A stretch of DNA of 64,000 bases from an uncultured Saprospirales bacterium (lineage in GTDB: Bacteria > Bacteroidota > Bacteroidia > Chitinophagales > Saprospiraceae), in contig CALAZP010000277.1 in assembly GCA_937926355.1 (NCBI GenBank), forward strand, positions 1-64,000, given 5' to 3'. The translations under genes were made by a program, and so were the position numbers. Of this stretch, positions 25,959 through 35,784 are shown piece after piece. The first letter of the stretch is position 1. Each line of letters opens with the position of its first letter. Under the pieces are notes generated by a model. That model worked only from the letters and a program-made list of their open reading frames with translations, was not told where the DNA came from and did not search any database.

Positions 25959-28409
25959 ATGAGAGTATTGAAATTTGGTGGTTCCTCCGTTGGAACTCCA
26001 GAAAGGATTCTTAGTATAGTTTTCATTCTTAAGTCCTATTTTGAAAGAGGTGATAAGTTTACTGTTGTTTTTTCGGCGTTTGTAGGAGTTACTGATTCAC
26101 TTATTGAGATGGCCCAACTTGCTTCGGAAGGAGATTCTAGTTATCAAGATGTTTTTGAAGCTTTCAGCAAACGTCATTTTGACGCTATTGAGAAATTGCT
26201 TTCCGGTCCTCTTAAAGAAGAGGTTAAAGACGAGCTATTCAAAAATCATGAGGTTTTAAAAAACTTATTAGCAGGGGTATTTTTGGTAAGGGAGGCTTCG
26301 AAAAGAACAATGGATTATGTGTTAAGTTTTGGTGAAAGAAATTCTTCTTACATTATAAGTTACGTTTTACAGCAACATGGTCTTCCTGCTAAATATTTGA
26401 ATGCTCGTCAAATAATAAAGACCAATAAAAATTTTGGAAATGCCAAAGTCGATTTAAAATTAACTTATGAAAAAATCAAAGAGTATTATTCACAAAACCC
26501 TGGCATTCATATAGTTACAGGTTTTATTGCTTCGGCTAAGGGGGGCCTAACTACCACTTTAGGACGCGGGGGTTCAGATTATACGGCTTCTTTACTTTCT
26601 GCTGGTTTAGAAGCCGAAGTACTTGAAATTTGGACGGATGTTGATGGGGTATTAACAGCTGACCCTAGAAAGGTTAAAAAGGCTTTTACCATTTTAGAAA
26701 TGTCTTATTCTGAGGCCCTTGAAATGTCTCATTTTGGGGCTAAAGTAATTTATCCTCCTACTTTACACCCTGTAATGGTGAATAAAATTCCTCTCTACAT
26801 CAAGAATACCTTTAATCCAAATTTTATTGGAACAAGAATTTCTAATAATACTCAAAAGCAGGAAAAGGAAGTAAAAGGAATTTCATCCATATCGAAAATT
26901 GCGTTAATCACCATTCAGGGTAGCGGTTTATTTGGCGTTCCGGGAATCGCAGGCTTGGTTTTTAGTTCACTCGCACAAGCAGGAATCAATGTCATCTTAA
27001 TAACACAGGGTTCTTCTGAGTATTCCATAAGTTTTGCTATAGATCCTATAAATGCAAAACTTGCCAAGGAAGTTTTAGCCGAAACTTTTAAAAACGAAAT
27101 AAAAAACAACTTAGTCGATCCCATTAAAGTAGAAAATAACTTATCTACAGTAGCCATCATAGGTGAACAAATGCGGTACATGCCCGGAATCGCAGGACGA
27201 TTATTTAACGCCTTGGGAAAAAATGGCATCAATGTAATAGCTATTGCTCAAGGTTCTTCTGAGCTAAACATTTCTGTTGTGGTATCTCAGAAGGACGAGG
27301 TTAAAGCTTTAAATGCCCTCCATGATGGATTCTTTCTTTCCGAATCAAATCAACTGCATCTTTTTATAGTTGGGGTAGGCTTGATTGGCCATTCATTAAT
27401 TACTCAAATAGCTAAACAATCAGAATACCTTAAAGCTCAAAAGGGGATTGAACTAAAAATAATAGGCATTAGCAATAGTAAAAAGATGCTTTTCCAAGAG
27501 GATGGAATCGACCTCCTCAATTGGAGGAAAGATTTGGAGCAATCAGTAACGCCCTCTAATATGGAGCATTTTGTTAAAATAATGAATGACCTTAATTTAC
27601 CCAACAGTATTTTTGTTGACAATACGGCTAGTTTAGAGGTTGCATCTCAGTATTTGTATATTTTAGAAAATAGTATTTCCATTTCTACGCCTAATAAAAT
27701 TGCAAATGCTTCTAATTACAGTAATTATAAAAACCTTCACGAAACTGCCAGAAAAAGAGGTGTTTTATTTAGTTATGAAACCAATGTTGGCGCTGGTCTT
27801 CCTGTAATTTCAACCTTGAGAAATTTAATTGATAGTGGCGATAAAATTATTAAGATAGAAGGCGTCCTTTCTGGTTCGCTTTCTTATATTTTCAACAAAT
27901 TAGCTCCAGGAAAATTTTTCAGCGAAATTGTTAAAGAAGCTTTAGATTTAGGATATACAGAACCTGATCCAAGAGCGGATTTAGGTGGGTTGGATGTGAT
28001 GAGGAAAATATTAATCCTATCCCGTGAAGTTGGTTTTCCTTTAGAAATGAATGACATATCTTTCGAACCTATTCTTCCCTCCTATTTAATTGATACTCCA
28101 GATGTTAAAAGTTTTTTCGATCAACTACCTCTTGAAGATGAAAATTTTTCCCAAATGGTAAATGGCGCTATGGACAAAAAATTATGCGTAATTGCAAAAT
28201 TGGAAAATGGCAAGGCATCTGTAAAACTTGAAAAAGTGGGTAAAGAAAGTCCTTTTTACCATTTGGATGGTAGCGACAATATGATAGTATTTACCACAGA
28301 AAGATATTGGGAGCGGCCTCTTGTAGTTAGAGGTCCAGGCGCAGGAGCAGAAGTAACTGCTGCTGGAGTTTTTTCTGAAATTTTATTTATTGGTCACACT
28401 CTTAAATAA
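25959..28409 (+). CDS. thrA: Bifunctional aspartate kinase/homoserine dehydrogenase I
   Basis: An 816-residue fusion catalysing the first and third steps from aspartate to threonine. Seen: the aspartate kinase N-terminus KFGGSSVG (5-12), GRGGSDYTA (202-210) and WTDVDGV; two ACT modules (about 315-385 and 395-460) expected to bind the feedback inhibitor; and the dehydrogenase from about 465 with the nucleotide-binding GVGLIGHS (472-479). Later DPRADLGGLDVMRKI and the closing VVRGPGAGAEVTA are diagnostic. It heads thrA-thrB-thrC with gaps of 2 and -1 bases. Confidence 0.97.
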   Translation: MRVLKFGGSSVGTPERILSIVFILKSYFERGDKFTVVFSAFVGVTDSLIEMAQLASEGDSSYQDVFEAFSKRHFDAIEKLLSGPLKEEVKDELFKNHEVLKNLLAGVFLVREASKRTMDYVLSFGERNSSYIISYVLQQHGLPAKYLNARQIIKTNKNFGNAKVDLKLTYEKIKEYYSQNPGIHIVTGFIASAKGGLTTTLGRGGSDYTASLLSAGLEAEVLEIWTDVDGVLTADPRKVKKAFTILEMSYSEALEMSHFGAKVIYPPTLHPVMVNKIPLYIKNTFNPNFIGTRISNNTQKQEKEVKGISSISKIALITIQGSGLFGVPGIAGLVFSSLAQAGINVILITQGSSEYSISFAIDPINAKLAKEVLAETFKNEIKNNLVDPIKVENNLSTVAIIGEQMRYMPGIAGRLFNALGKNGINVIAIAQGSSELNISVVVSQKDEVKALNALHDGFFLSESNQLHLFIVGVGLIGHSLITQIAKQSEYLKAQKGIELKIIGISNSKKMLFQEDGIDLLNWRKDLEQSVTPSNMEHFVKIMNDLNLPNSIFVDNTASLEVASQYLYILENSISISTPNKIANASNYSNYKNLHETARKRGVLFSYETNVGAGLPVISTLRNLIDSGDKIIKIEGVLSGSLSYIFNKLAPGKFFSEIVKEALDLGYTEPDPRADLGGLDVMRKILILSREVGFPLEMNDISFEPILPSYLIDTPDVKSFFDQLPLEDENFSQMVNGAMDKKLCVIAKLENGKASVKLEKVGKESPFYHLDGSDNMIVFTTERYWERPLVVRGPGAGAEVTAAGVFSEILFIGHTLK

Positions 28410-28411
28410 AT

Positions 28412-29347
28412 ATGTCAAAAATTGTAAAAGTTTTTGCTCCTGCTAGTGTAGCCAATTTAGCTGTTGGTTACGATATTCTTGGGCTAGCAATAGATGGCCC
28501 TGGAGATGTAATTGAAGCTGGATTTCATGAAGGCAAAGGCCTTTTGATTCAAGAGATTACTGGGGACAATGGTATGCTCCCTAAAGATCCATTAAAAAAT
28601 ACTGCCGGTTTCGCAGCGAACCAATTACTAAGGTTTTTAGGTGAAACTTCTACTGGTATCTATCTAAAAATACACAAGAAAATGCCTTTTGGTAGTGGCT
28701 TAGGATCAAGTGCAGCAAGTGCTGCTGGCGCTGTCTTTGCTATCAATATTTTACTTGGCCAACCTTTAGAGAAAATTGACTTATTAAGGTTTGCCGTTGA
28801 GGGAGAACAAATTGCAGATGGAGCCTTCCATGCCGATAATGTAGCCCCATCATTACTTGGCGGTATTCAACTAATCCGTGACAATTCAACTTTAGATGTC
28901 ATTAGCCTTCCTGTACCCAAAGATATTTTCGTTTCGGTAATTCATCCTAAAGTAAGTATTCTCACAAAAGACGCTAGGGATATCTTAAAAAAAGAAGTTG
29001 CTCTTCCTATTGTAGTAGAACAAACTGGTAATTTGGCGGCATTTATATCCTCTTTGTTCTTAAAAGATTACCAATTAATGAAACGCAGTCTACACGATAA
29101 ATGGATAGAACCACAACGCGCTCAACTTATCCCTCACTTCGAAGATATTAAACGTATAGCATTCCAAAAAAACAGTATTTGTTGCAGTATTAGTGGGGCA
29201 GGACCCTCTATTTTTTCCCTATTTACATCCAAAGAAATAGCATTAGAATTTGCTCAATTAGCAATTAATCTGTACTCTTCTAAAGGTCTAAAAGCAAGTG
29301 ATTATACAGGCCCGATTAACTCCCAGGGTTGTAAAGAAATATTATAA
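28412..29347 (+). CDS. thrB: Homoserine kinase
   Basis: A 311-residue GHMP kinase that phosphorylates homoserine. Seen: the N-terminal APASVANLAVGYDILG, the GHMP ATP-binding loop KMPFGSGLGSSAASAAGAV (about residues 89-107), HADNVAPSLLGG, and the C-terminal SGAGPSIFSL motif. It starts 2 bases after thrA and its last base is shared with the ATG of thrC (TAATG), so all three are translationally linked. Confidence 0.97.
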   Translation: MSKIVKVFAPASVANLAVGYDILGLAIDGPGDVIEAGFHEGKGLLIQEITGDNGMLPKDPLKNTAGFAANQLLRFLGETSTGIYLKIHKKMPFGSGLGSSAASAAGAVFAINILLGQPLEKIDLLRFAVEGEQIADGAFHADNVAPSLLGGIQLIRDNSTLDVISLPVPKDIFVSVIHPKVSILTKDARDILKKEVALPIVVEQTGNLAAFISSLFLKDYQLMKRSLHDKWIEPQRAQLIPHFEDIKRIAFQKNSICCSISGAGPSIFSLFTSKEIALEFAQLAINLYSSKGLKASDYTGPINSQGCKEIL

Positions 29348-30678
29348 TGAATTTATACAGTACAAAAAATTTAAACGATATAGTGAGTCTACGGGAAGCC
29401 GTGATGAAAGGGCTGTCAAAAGATGGTGGTTTATTTATGCCTTTAGACATTCCACAATTAGACGCAAATTGGCTAGACCAGTTATCCTCTTTCTCTTTTA
29501 AAGAGATTGCATACAAAATAGCTAAAGAACTTATAGGTGAAGAAATACCTTCGGAAGTTCTGCAAAAAATAATAGATAACACCATTACCTTCCCCGCCCC
29601 GCTTCAGGAGCTGTACGAAAACATTTACATACAAGAGCTCTGGCATGGGCCATCAATGGCATTTAAAGACTTTGGAGCAAGATTCATGGCCGGTCTCATG
29701 TCGTATTTTAATAAGCAAAATAAAAGAGATTTAAATATTCTAGTTGCCACTTCCGGGGATACCGGTGGTGCTGTAGCAGCTGGATTTCATAAAACTCCTG
29801 GGATTAATGTAATTATTCTTTACCCTAAAGGCATGGTAAGTCCTGTACAAGAATCTCAATTAACTACCCTAGGCGATAATATATATGCAATTACCATTAA
29901 AGGCGATTTCGATGACTGCCAAAGATTAGTGAAACAGGCATTCTTAGATGTATCACTTGAATCATTAATAAGTTTAAGTTCAGCTAATTCCATAAATATT
30001 GCCCGACTTATACCCCAGGCATTTTATTACTTCGAAGCCATCAAACAATTACCCGATAAAGATCATATCAAATTTGTCGTTCCTAGCGGTAATTTAGGCA
30101 ATTTAACCGCAGGTATAATAGCCAAAAAAATGGGAGCTCCTATAGAATCATTTATAGCAGCAACCAATGCTAATGAAACTATTCCAAATTATATACAAAC
30201 AGGTAAATTCGATCCAAAAGAAACCAAAAAGACAATTGCGAATGCAATGGATGTAAGCCAACCATCTAATTTTGAGAGATTAAAGGATTTATTTGGCGGG
30301 AATGATGAAGGTTCCACGTGGAACAACATAAAAGAATCTATTACCGCAAAAATGACAACAGATGTTGAAATAAAACAGACTATTAAAAGGGTGTATAATG
30401 AAACTGGTTATATTTTAGATCCCCATAGTGCTACTGGCATTAAATACGCCCTAGATAAAAAGAACGACAAATCCCAAAACAAATATATTGTATTAGGAAC
30501 TGCACATTATGGAAAATTTACTAATGTAATTAAAGATACTTTGCCCTCGGCAGAAATTAAATTGCCTCAAAGAATTAAATTATCAGAAAATAAAAAAGAA
30601 AACACAATTGAACAATCCAATAAATATGAAGATTTTAAGCATTACCTCATCAAACATGTTTCACGTGAAACACAGTGA
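29347..30678 (+). CDS. thrC: Threonine synthase
   Basis: A 443-residue PLP enzyme that makes threonine from O-phosphohomoserine. Seen: the PLP-lysine segment HGPSMAFKDFGARF, LVATSGDTGGAVAAGF, VPSGNLGNLTAG, and the C-terminal YILDPHSATGI. Two parS-like palindromes lie within its 3' half, at 30310 and 30657. The second forms the codons for the last residues VSRET, so the end of the protein is shaped by a DNA-binding site. It overlaps the M1 peptidase gene. Confidence 0.96.
   Translation: MNLYSTKNLNDIVSLREAVMKGLSKDGGLFMPLDIPQLDANWLDQLSSFSFKEIAYKIAKELIGEEIPSEVLQKIIDNTITFPAPLQELYENIYIQELWHGPSMAFKDFGARFMAGLMSYFNKQNKRDLNILVATSGDTGGAVAAGFHKTPGINVIILYPKGMVSPVQESQLTTLGDNIYAITIKGDFDDCQRLVKQAFLDVSLESLISLSSANSINIARLIPQAFYYFEAIKQLPDKDHIKFVVPSGNLGNLTAGIIAKKMGAPIESFIAATNANETIPNYIQTGKFDPKETKKTIANAMDVSQPSNFERLKDLFGGNDEGSTWNNIKESITAKMTTDVEIKQTIKRVYNETGYILDPHSATGIKYALDKKNDKSQNKYIVLGTAHYGKFTNVIKDTLPSAEIKLPQRIKLSENKKENTIEQSNKYEDFKHYLIKHVSRETQ
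30310..30325. promoter_or_regulatory. parS-like site (imperfect)
   Basis: GGTTCCACGTGGAACA holds the 14-bp palindrome GTTCCACGTGGAAC. Against the ParB target TGTTNCACGTGAAACA it has two mismatches (first base, and A-to-G at position 12). It lies within thrC, 347 bases left of a perfect site. Confidence 0.7.
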
Positions 30679-32977
30679 CAAAATACTATTAATAACTTTC
30701 CTTTTAATAGCTCAATTTGGGATATCGCAAACAGCACCTAATAAATTCCAACAGTTAGACTATCTACTGCCAACCCCCAATTATTACAGAACTGCATCAG
30801 GCCAACCGGGCCAGGGATATTGGCAACAGAAGGCTGATTATTCCATCTCAATAACATTAAACGAGGAAAGTCAAACAATAACAGGAAGTGAAAAAATTAC
30901 TTATACCAATAACTCCCCAGACCCTCTAGAATATTTATGGATTCAATTAGACCAAAATATTAGAGAAAAAAATTCTGACACCTACCAAACAGCTAACACC
31001 ACCATTAGGGAGGAGATGTCTATAAAGGAATTAACAAAACTAGAACCAACATTTAATGGGGGATTTAATATTGAAAACGTAAAGGATAACTCTGGGAAGC
31101 CTTATAGTTTCACTATCGTAAAAACGATGATGAGACTCAACCTAGCACAACCCTTAACAAAAGGCAATACCATTGATATAAACATAGATTGGTGGTATAA
31201 TATAAATGATAGATTAGAGGATGGTGGAAGGTCAGGATATGAATATTTCCCACAAGAAGACAATTATATATTTACAATTGCACAATTCTTCCCAAGAATG
31301 GCGGTATATATTGATAATGAAGGATGGCAAAACAAACAGTTTTTAGGAAAAGGAGAGTTCACCTTGCCATTCGGAGATTATGAGGTAAATATTACCGTAC
31401 CAGCAGACCATATACTATCGGCCACAGGAGTCTTAAAAAACCCTGAAAAAGTTTTGTCTAAAAAACAATTGGAAAGATTAAAATTAGCAGAGAGTTCTTT
31501 TGACCATCCAGTTCTAATAGCCACAGAGGAAGAAGCAAAACAAAGAGAAAAAACAAAAGAGAAGCAAACAAAAACATGGCATTACCATGCCCAAAATGTA
31601 AGGGACTTTGCATTTGCATCATCAAGAAAATTTATATGGGATGCAATGGCCGTTAAGCAGCCCAATGGAAAAAATGTAATGGCGATGTCTATGTACCCAA
31701 AAGAAGGAAATCCACTTTGGGAGAAATATTCAACTAAAGCAGTCGCACATACTTTGAAATGGTATAGTCATTATACATTTAGTTATCCATACCCAGTAGC
31801 CTGGTCTATACACACGGACAAAATTGGTATGGAATATCCTATGATCTGTTTCAACGGAGGAAGACCAGAAAAAGACGGCACCTATTCGGAAAGAACAAAA
31901 TATGGTATGATCTCGGTCATAATACATGAAGTAGGCCATAATTATTTTCCTATGATTGTAAATTCAGATGAAAGACAGTGGACTTGGATGGACGAAGGCC
32001 TGAACTCTTTTCTTCAGTACCTAGCAGAACAACAATGGGAAAGAAACTACCCATCAAGAAGGGGACCAGCAGAAAATATAATCAATTATATGGCTAGTAA
32101 CCCCGAAAGAATGAGCCCAATTATGAGCAATTCCGAGAGCGTTTGGCAACTAGGTAATAATGCTTATGGTAAACCAGCAACCGCATTAAATATTTTAAGA
32201 GAAACCATATTGGGTCGAGACAATTTCGACTTTGCATTTAAAATTTATGCCAATAGATGGAAATTTAAACACCCATCACCGGCAGATTTCTTTAGGACAA
32301 TGGAAGACGCTACTGCAGTAGATTTGGACTGGTTTTGGAGAGGTTGGTTTTTTACTACAGAGCCTGTTGACCTTTCTATACAATCCGTCAAAGAATACGA
32401 GTTTAAGACATTAGATTTAAATAAAGAAAAAGAGAAAGCAAAGAAAAAAGCTGAAACATCATATATAGGCAACACCAGAAATTTAATGCAAATTGAACAA
32501 ACACAAGACGAAATCGATACGACACTAAGAGATTTTTATACCAATTATAACTCCTACGATTTCGACAAATTAGATGAATTAGATAATTCAGAAATTATTA
32601 GCAGATTAACTCCCGAAGAGAAAGATTTTTTGGCAAAGCCACACTTTTACTACGAAGTACAAGTTGCTAATATTGGAGGTACAGTGATGCCAATAATTTT
32701 ACAATTTACATTAGAGAACGGAGAAGAAATTGTAAAAAGAATACCCGCAGAAATTTGGAGATTAAATAATAACTTAATTAATAAAGTTTTCCATTTCAAT
32801 CAAAAAGTAAAACAAATTGTATTAGATCCCTTTTTAGAAACTTCTGATATAGATAAATCAAATAATTTTTATCCTTCTAAAGTAACTAATAATTCATTTG
32901 AAATATTCAAAAATAAAAGAAGCATCATGAACCCAATGCAACGCAACAATAAAATACAAAATATTGATAATCAATAG
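30656..32977 (+). CDS. M1 family metallopeptidase (exported)
   Basis: A 773-residue zinc peptidase when read from the ATG at 30656; earlier in-frame starts at 30608 (TTG) and 30626 (ATG) lie further into thrC. From 30656 the signal peptide is MFHVKHSDKILLITFLLI, ending GISQ. Seen: KIGMEYPMI (GAMEN-like region), the zinc motif HEVGHNYF (about residue 424), the third ligand in WMDEGLNSF, and a long C-terminal part. The parS palindrome 30657-30672 encodes the first residues. It belongs to the M1 subgroup with HExGH. The mvaD gene follows after 3 bases. Confidence 0.92.
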   Translation: MFHVKHSDKILLITFLLIAQFGISQTAPNKFQQLDYLLPTPNYYRTASGQPGQGYWQQKADYSISITLNEESQTITGSEKITYTNNSPDPLEYLWIQLDQNIREKNSDTYQTANTTIREEMSIKELTKLEPTFNGGFNIENVKDNSGKPYSFTIVKTMMRLNLAQPLTKGNTIDINIDWWYNINDRLEDGGRSGYEYFPQEDNYIFTIAQFFPRMAVYIDNEGWQNKQFLGKGEFTLPFGDYEVNITVPADHILSATGVLKNPEKVLSKKQLERLKLAESSFDHPVLIATEEEAKQREKTKEKQTKTWHYHAQNVRDFAFASSRKFIWDAMAVKQPNGKNVMAMSMYPKEGNPLWEKYSTKAVAHTLKWYSHYTFSYPYPVAWSIHTDKIGMEYPMICFNGGRPEKDGTYSERTKYGMISVIIHEVGHNYFPMIVNSDERQWTWMDEGLNSFLQYLAEQQWERNYPSRRGPAENIINYMASNPERMSPIMSNSESVWQLGNNAYGKPATALNILRETILGRDNFDFAFKIYANRWKFKHPSPADFFRTMEDATAVDLDWFWRGWFFTTEPVDLSIQSVKEYEFKTLDLNKEKEKAKKKAETSYIGNTRNLMQIEQTQDEIDTTLRDFYTNYNSYDFDKLDELDNSEIISRLTPEEKDFLAKPHFYYEVQVANIGGTVMPIILQFTLENGEEIVKRIPAEIWRLNNNLINKVFHFNQKVKQIVLDPFLETSDIDKSNNFYPSKVTNNSFEIFKNKRSIMNPMQRNNKIQNIDNQ
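30657..30672. promoter_or_regulatory. parS: parS centromere site (perfect match)
   Basis: TGTTTCACGTGAAACA is a perfect 16-bp palindrome and an exact match to the bacterial parS consensus TGTTNCACGTGAAACA bound by ParB. It straddles the end of thrC and the start of the M1 peptidase gene. parS sites cluster near chromosomal origins, which agrees with the oriC candidate about 17.5 kb to the right. Confidence 0.93.
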
Positions 32978-32980
32978 TTT

Positions 32981-34018
32981 ATGAAAGACAACCAAAATGA
33001 AGGCTATATAGAATGGACCAGTCCATCTAATATAGCCGCAATAAAATACTGGGGTAAAACCAAAGAACAAGTACCATTAAATCCATCACTTAGCTTCACA
33101 TTAAAGCACTCAAAAACCATAACTAGAATAAAATATAAAAGAACTAGATCACAAAAACCATCTTTAAAAGTTATATACGACAAAACAGAGAATTTAACCT
33201 TTGAAAAAAGGATAAAAGAGTACCTGAACAAAATAAAGGATAGCCTACCCTTTATTCAATTATATGACTTGGAAATAAACACAAGAAATACTTTCCCTCA
33301 TTCCACTGGAATAGCATCTTCTGCATCAGCGTTTAGCGCATTAGCTCTATGTTTTTATAGTATTCAAAATAATATACAAACAGACGGAGATTTACATAAG
33401 ATTTCCAACATTGCAAGAATAGGATCAGGTAGCGCTTCCCGATCCATCTATCCCACAGCGGCATTGTGGGGTGAAACCAATTTAGTGCCGTATACATCAA
33501 ATCTTTATGCCATTGATTACACGAATCATTTACATCCTCTATTCAAAACATTACAAAACACCATTCTTATAATTAACGATGAACAAAAAAAAGTATCAAG
33601 CTCTCAGGGACACCTAATTATGTCAACAAACCCTTTTGCAACAACCAGATATAAACAAGCAAACGACAATCTAGAAAGCATTATACCAGCCTTAAAAAAT
33701 GGAGACTTTGAAACCTATTCAAAAATTTTAGAAAACGAAGCACTCACCTTACACGCACTTATGATGACATCAGATCCCGGCTATATTTTAATGAAACCCA
33801 ATACAATCCGATGCATAGAACTCATAAGTAAATTCAAAAGAAATACAAATTTACCAATAACATTTACCATGGATGCGGGGCCTAATATTCACATTCAATA
33901 CCCCAAAATAAATACAGATCAAATTCAATCCTTCATTGATCTAGAACTTAAGCCACTTTGTAAAAATCAACAAATAATTTATGATGAAATTGGCATGGGA
34001 CCCGAAAGAAATAGCTAA
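32981..34018 (+). CDS. mvaD: Diphosphomevalonate decarboxylase
   Basis: A 345-residue GHMP-family enzyme that makes isopentenyl diphosphate from mevalonate diphosphate. Seen: the opening SPSNIAAIKYWGK with the conserved YWGK, LNPSLSFTL, HSTGIASSASAFSALAL (ATP loop), the signature RIGSGSASRSIYPTAALWGE, and TMDAGPNIH. All are characteristic. It shows that this organism uses the mevalonate route to isoprenoids, at least in part; other pathway genes are outside the window. It overlaps the rhodanese gene by 38 bases. Confidence 0.94.
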   Translation: MKDNQNEGYIEWTSPSNIAAIKYWGKTKEQVPLNPSLSFTLKHSKTITRIKYKRTRSQKPSLKVIYDKTENLTFEKRIKEYLNKIKDSLPFIQLYDLEINTRNTFPHSTGIASSASAFSALALCFYSIQNNIQTDGDLHKISNIARIGSGSASRSIYPTAALWGETNLVPYTSNLYAIDYTNHLHPLFKTLQNTILIINDEQKKVSSSQGHLIMSTNPFATTRYKQANDNLESIIPALKNGDFETYSKILENEALTLHALMMTSDPGYILMKPNTIRCIELISKFKRNTNLPITFTMDAGPNIHIQYPKINTDQIQSFIDLELKPLCKNQQIIYDEIGMGPERNS

Positions 34019-34532
34019 AATTAGGAAAACTATATCCATACTAACCCCTCTACTCCTTCTCTCTTGTCAAAAAAAAATACCAGATAGGTTTGATAAACTA
34101 GATAGTGATTTTGATAAAATGACACAGACTTATCTCCGATTCAATGTGCCAACAATAACCATAGATGAAATAAACAATGATATCAATTACTTGCTGATTG
34201 ATTGTCGTAGCGAAAATGAATTTTCCATTAGCACAATAGAAGGCGCCGTAAACCTTCCTACGAAAACCTCGGCAAAAAATACTCTAAAAAAGTACCCAAA
34301 AAATACCCCAATCATAGTTTTCTGTTCAATCGGCTACAGGAGCGAAAAAATGGCCAATTTTATACAAAAATTAGGATATAAAAACACAAATAATTTATAT
34401 GGAAGTATTTTTGAATGGGCAAATAGAGGATTACCTTTGTATCATGAGAATGAACTTACAGATACGATCCACACATTCAACCGTAGCTGGAGTAAATGGA
34501 TAACCAATAAACAACTAACCAAAACCTGGTAA
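33981..34532 (+). CDS. Rhodanese-domain lipoprotein
   Basis: A 183-residue protein with a rhodanese domain (about residues 65-155): LIDCRSENEFSISTIEGAVNLP, and the active-site loop VFCSIGYRS with its Cys. The N-terminus contains a lipoprotein signal with LLLLSC (Cys about residue 29), but the n-region is long. ATG codons at 33981 and 33984 lie inside mvaD and give a 38-base overlap. A later non-ATG start cannot be excluded. Rhodaneses transfer sulfur or act as Cys-based phosphatases; the substrate is unknown. Confidence 0.8.
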   Translation: MMKLAWDPKEIAKIRKTISILTPLLLLSCQKKIPDRFDKLDSDFDKMTQTYLRFNVPTITIDEINNDINYLLIDCRSENEFSISTIEGAVNLPTKTSAKNTLKKYPKNTPIIVFCSIGYRSEKMANFIQKLGYKNTNNLYGSIFEWANRGLPLYHENELTDTIHTFNRSWSKWITNKQLTKTW

Positions 34533-34533
34533 A

Positions 34534-35784
34534 ATGAACGATTTATTTCAAAAATTTCACAATGATAAGGGACCATTGGGTAAATACGAGTCAATGGCTC
34601 ATGGCTACTTTACCTTTCCCCAACTTGAAGGTAAAATTAGTAGCAGAATGGTGTTTAGAGGAAAAGAAAAAATAGTATGGAGCATTAATAATTATCTAGG
34701 ACTAGCAGAACACCCTGAAGTTAAACAAGTAGATGCCGAAGCGGCAAAAAGGTATGGCCTAGCTTATCCAATGGGATCAAGGATGATGTCGGGTGAAACG
34801 GCCGCTCATATTCACCTGGAAAAAGAATTATCCTCTTTTGTGGGAAAAGAAGATGCAATGCTGCTCAACTTTGGATACCAAGGAATTTTATCAGTCATAG
34901 ACAGTTTACTAGACAGAAAAGATGTTGTCCTATACGACAAAGATTGCCATGCATGCATATACGACGGAATCAGAATGCATTTAGGCAAGAGGGTTCCTTT
35001 TGAGCATAATGATATAGAGAGTTTTGACAAACAACTCAGAAAAGCAGAAAGATTCGCTGAAGAATCTGGAGGAGGAATATTAGTTATTACGGAAGGTGTA
35101 TTTGGAATGAGGGGAGAACAAGGCATATTAAAAGAAATTGCAGCCTACAAAGATAAGCACCAATTTAGGTTATTAGTTGATGATGCACACGGCTTTGGGA
35201 CATTAGGCAAGACAGGAGCAGGGGCAGGGGAGGAACAGGGCGTTCAGGATAAAATAGATCTATACTTTAGTACTTTCGCTAAATCCATGGCGAGTATAGG
35301 GGCTTTTGTAGCCGGTGATAAAGAAATTATTACATACTTAAGGTACAATACAAGATCTCAAATATTTGCCAAGTCTTTGCCTATGGCTCTAGTAATAGGA
35401 AATACTAAAAGGTTGGAATTGTTAAAGAACGACCCATCACTTAAAAATACGTTATGGTCAAATGTACACAGGCTTCAAAGAGGTCTCAAACAAGAAGGAT
35501 TTGATCTAGGAAACACTTCTAGTTGTGTAACCCCAGTATTTATGAAAGGTAATACTATGGAGGCAATTAACTTAGTTCAAGATTTAAGGGAAAACCACAA
35601 TATTTTTTGCTCTATCGTTATCTACCCAGTAATACCAAAAGGTATGATATTGCTAAGACTAATACCAACAGCTATACACACTTTTAAAGATATAGATGAA
35701 ACGATTAGCGCGTTTTCTTCTATTTCTGGGAAATTGAATAAGGGAGATTACAACAAAGAAGAATTATTAATTCCAATAACTTAA
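34534..35784 (+). CDS. Alpha-oxoamine synthase: serine palmitoyltransferase or cysteate acyltransferase type
   Basis: A 416-residue PLP enzyme that condenses an amino acid with an acyl thioester. Seen: WSINNYLGLAEHPEV, GSRMMSGETAAHIHLEKEL, DKDCHACIYDGIRM, LVDDAHGFGTLG (215-226), and the PLP-lysine in FSTFAKSMASIGAF (Lys250). The sequence style is that of Bacteroidota enzymes for sphingolipid (serine) or sulfonolipid (cysteate) bases, rather than KBL or BioF, but the choice cannot be made here. It follows the rhodanese gene by one base and shares a TTAA stop overlap with the convergent GT2 gene. Confidence 0.85.
   Translation: MNDLFQKFHNDKGPLGKYESMAHGYFTFPQLEGKISSRMVFRGKEKIVWSINNYLGLAEHPEVKQVDAEAAKRYGLAYPMGSRMMSGETAAHIHLEKELSSFVGKEDAMLLNFGYQGILSVIDSLLDRKDVVLYDKDCHACIYDGIRMHLGKRVPFEHNDIESFDKQLRKAERFAEESGGGILVITEGVFGMRGEQGILKEIAAYKDKHQFRLLVDDAHGFGTLGKTGAGAGEEQGVQDKIDLYFSTFAKSMASIGAFVAGDKEIITYLRYNTRSQIFAKSLPMALVIGNTKRLELLKNDPSLKNTLWSNVHRLQRGLKQEGFDLGNTSSCVTPVFMKGNTMEAINLVQDLRENHNIFCSIVIYPVIPKGMILLRLIPTAIHTFKDIDETISAFSSISGKLNKGDYNKEELLIPIT

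Noticed and set aside
26915..27232. A 105-codon minus-strand open frame inside thrA
   Set aside because: It is antisense to the ACT domains of a clear gene, with no features of its own.
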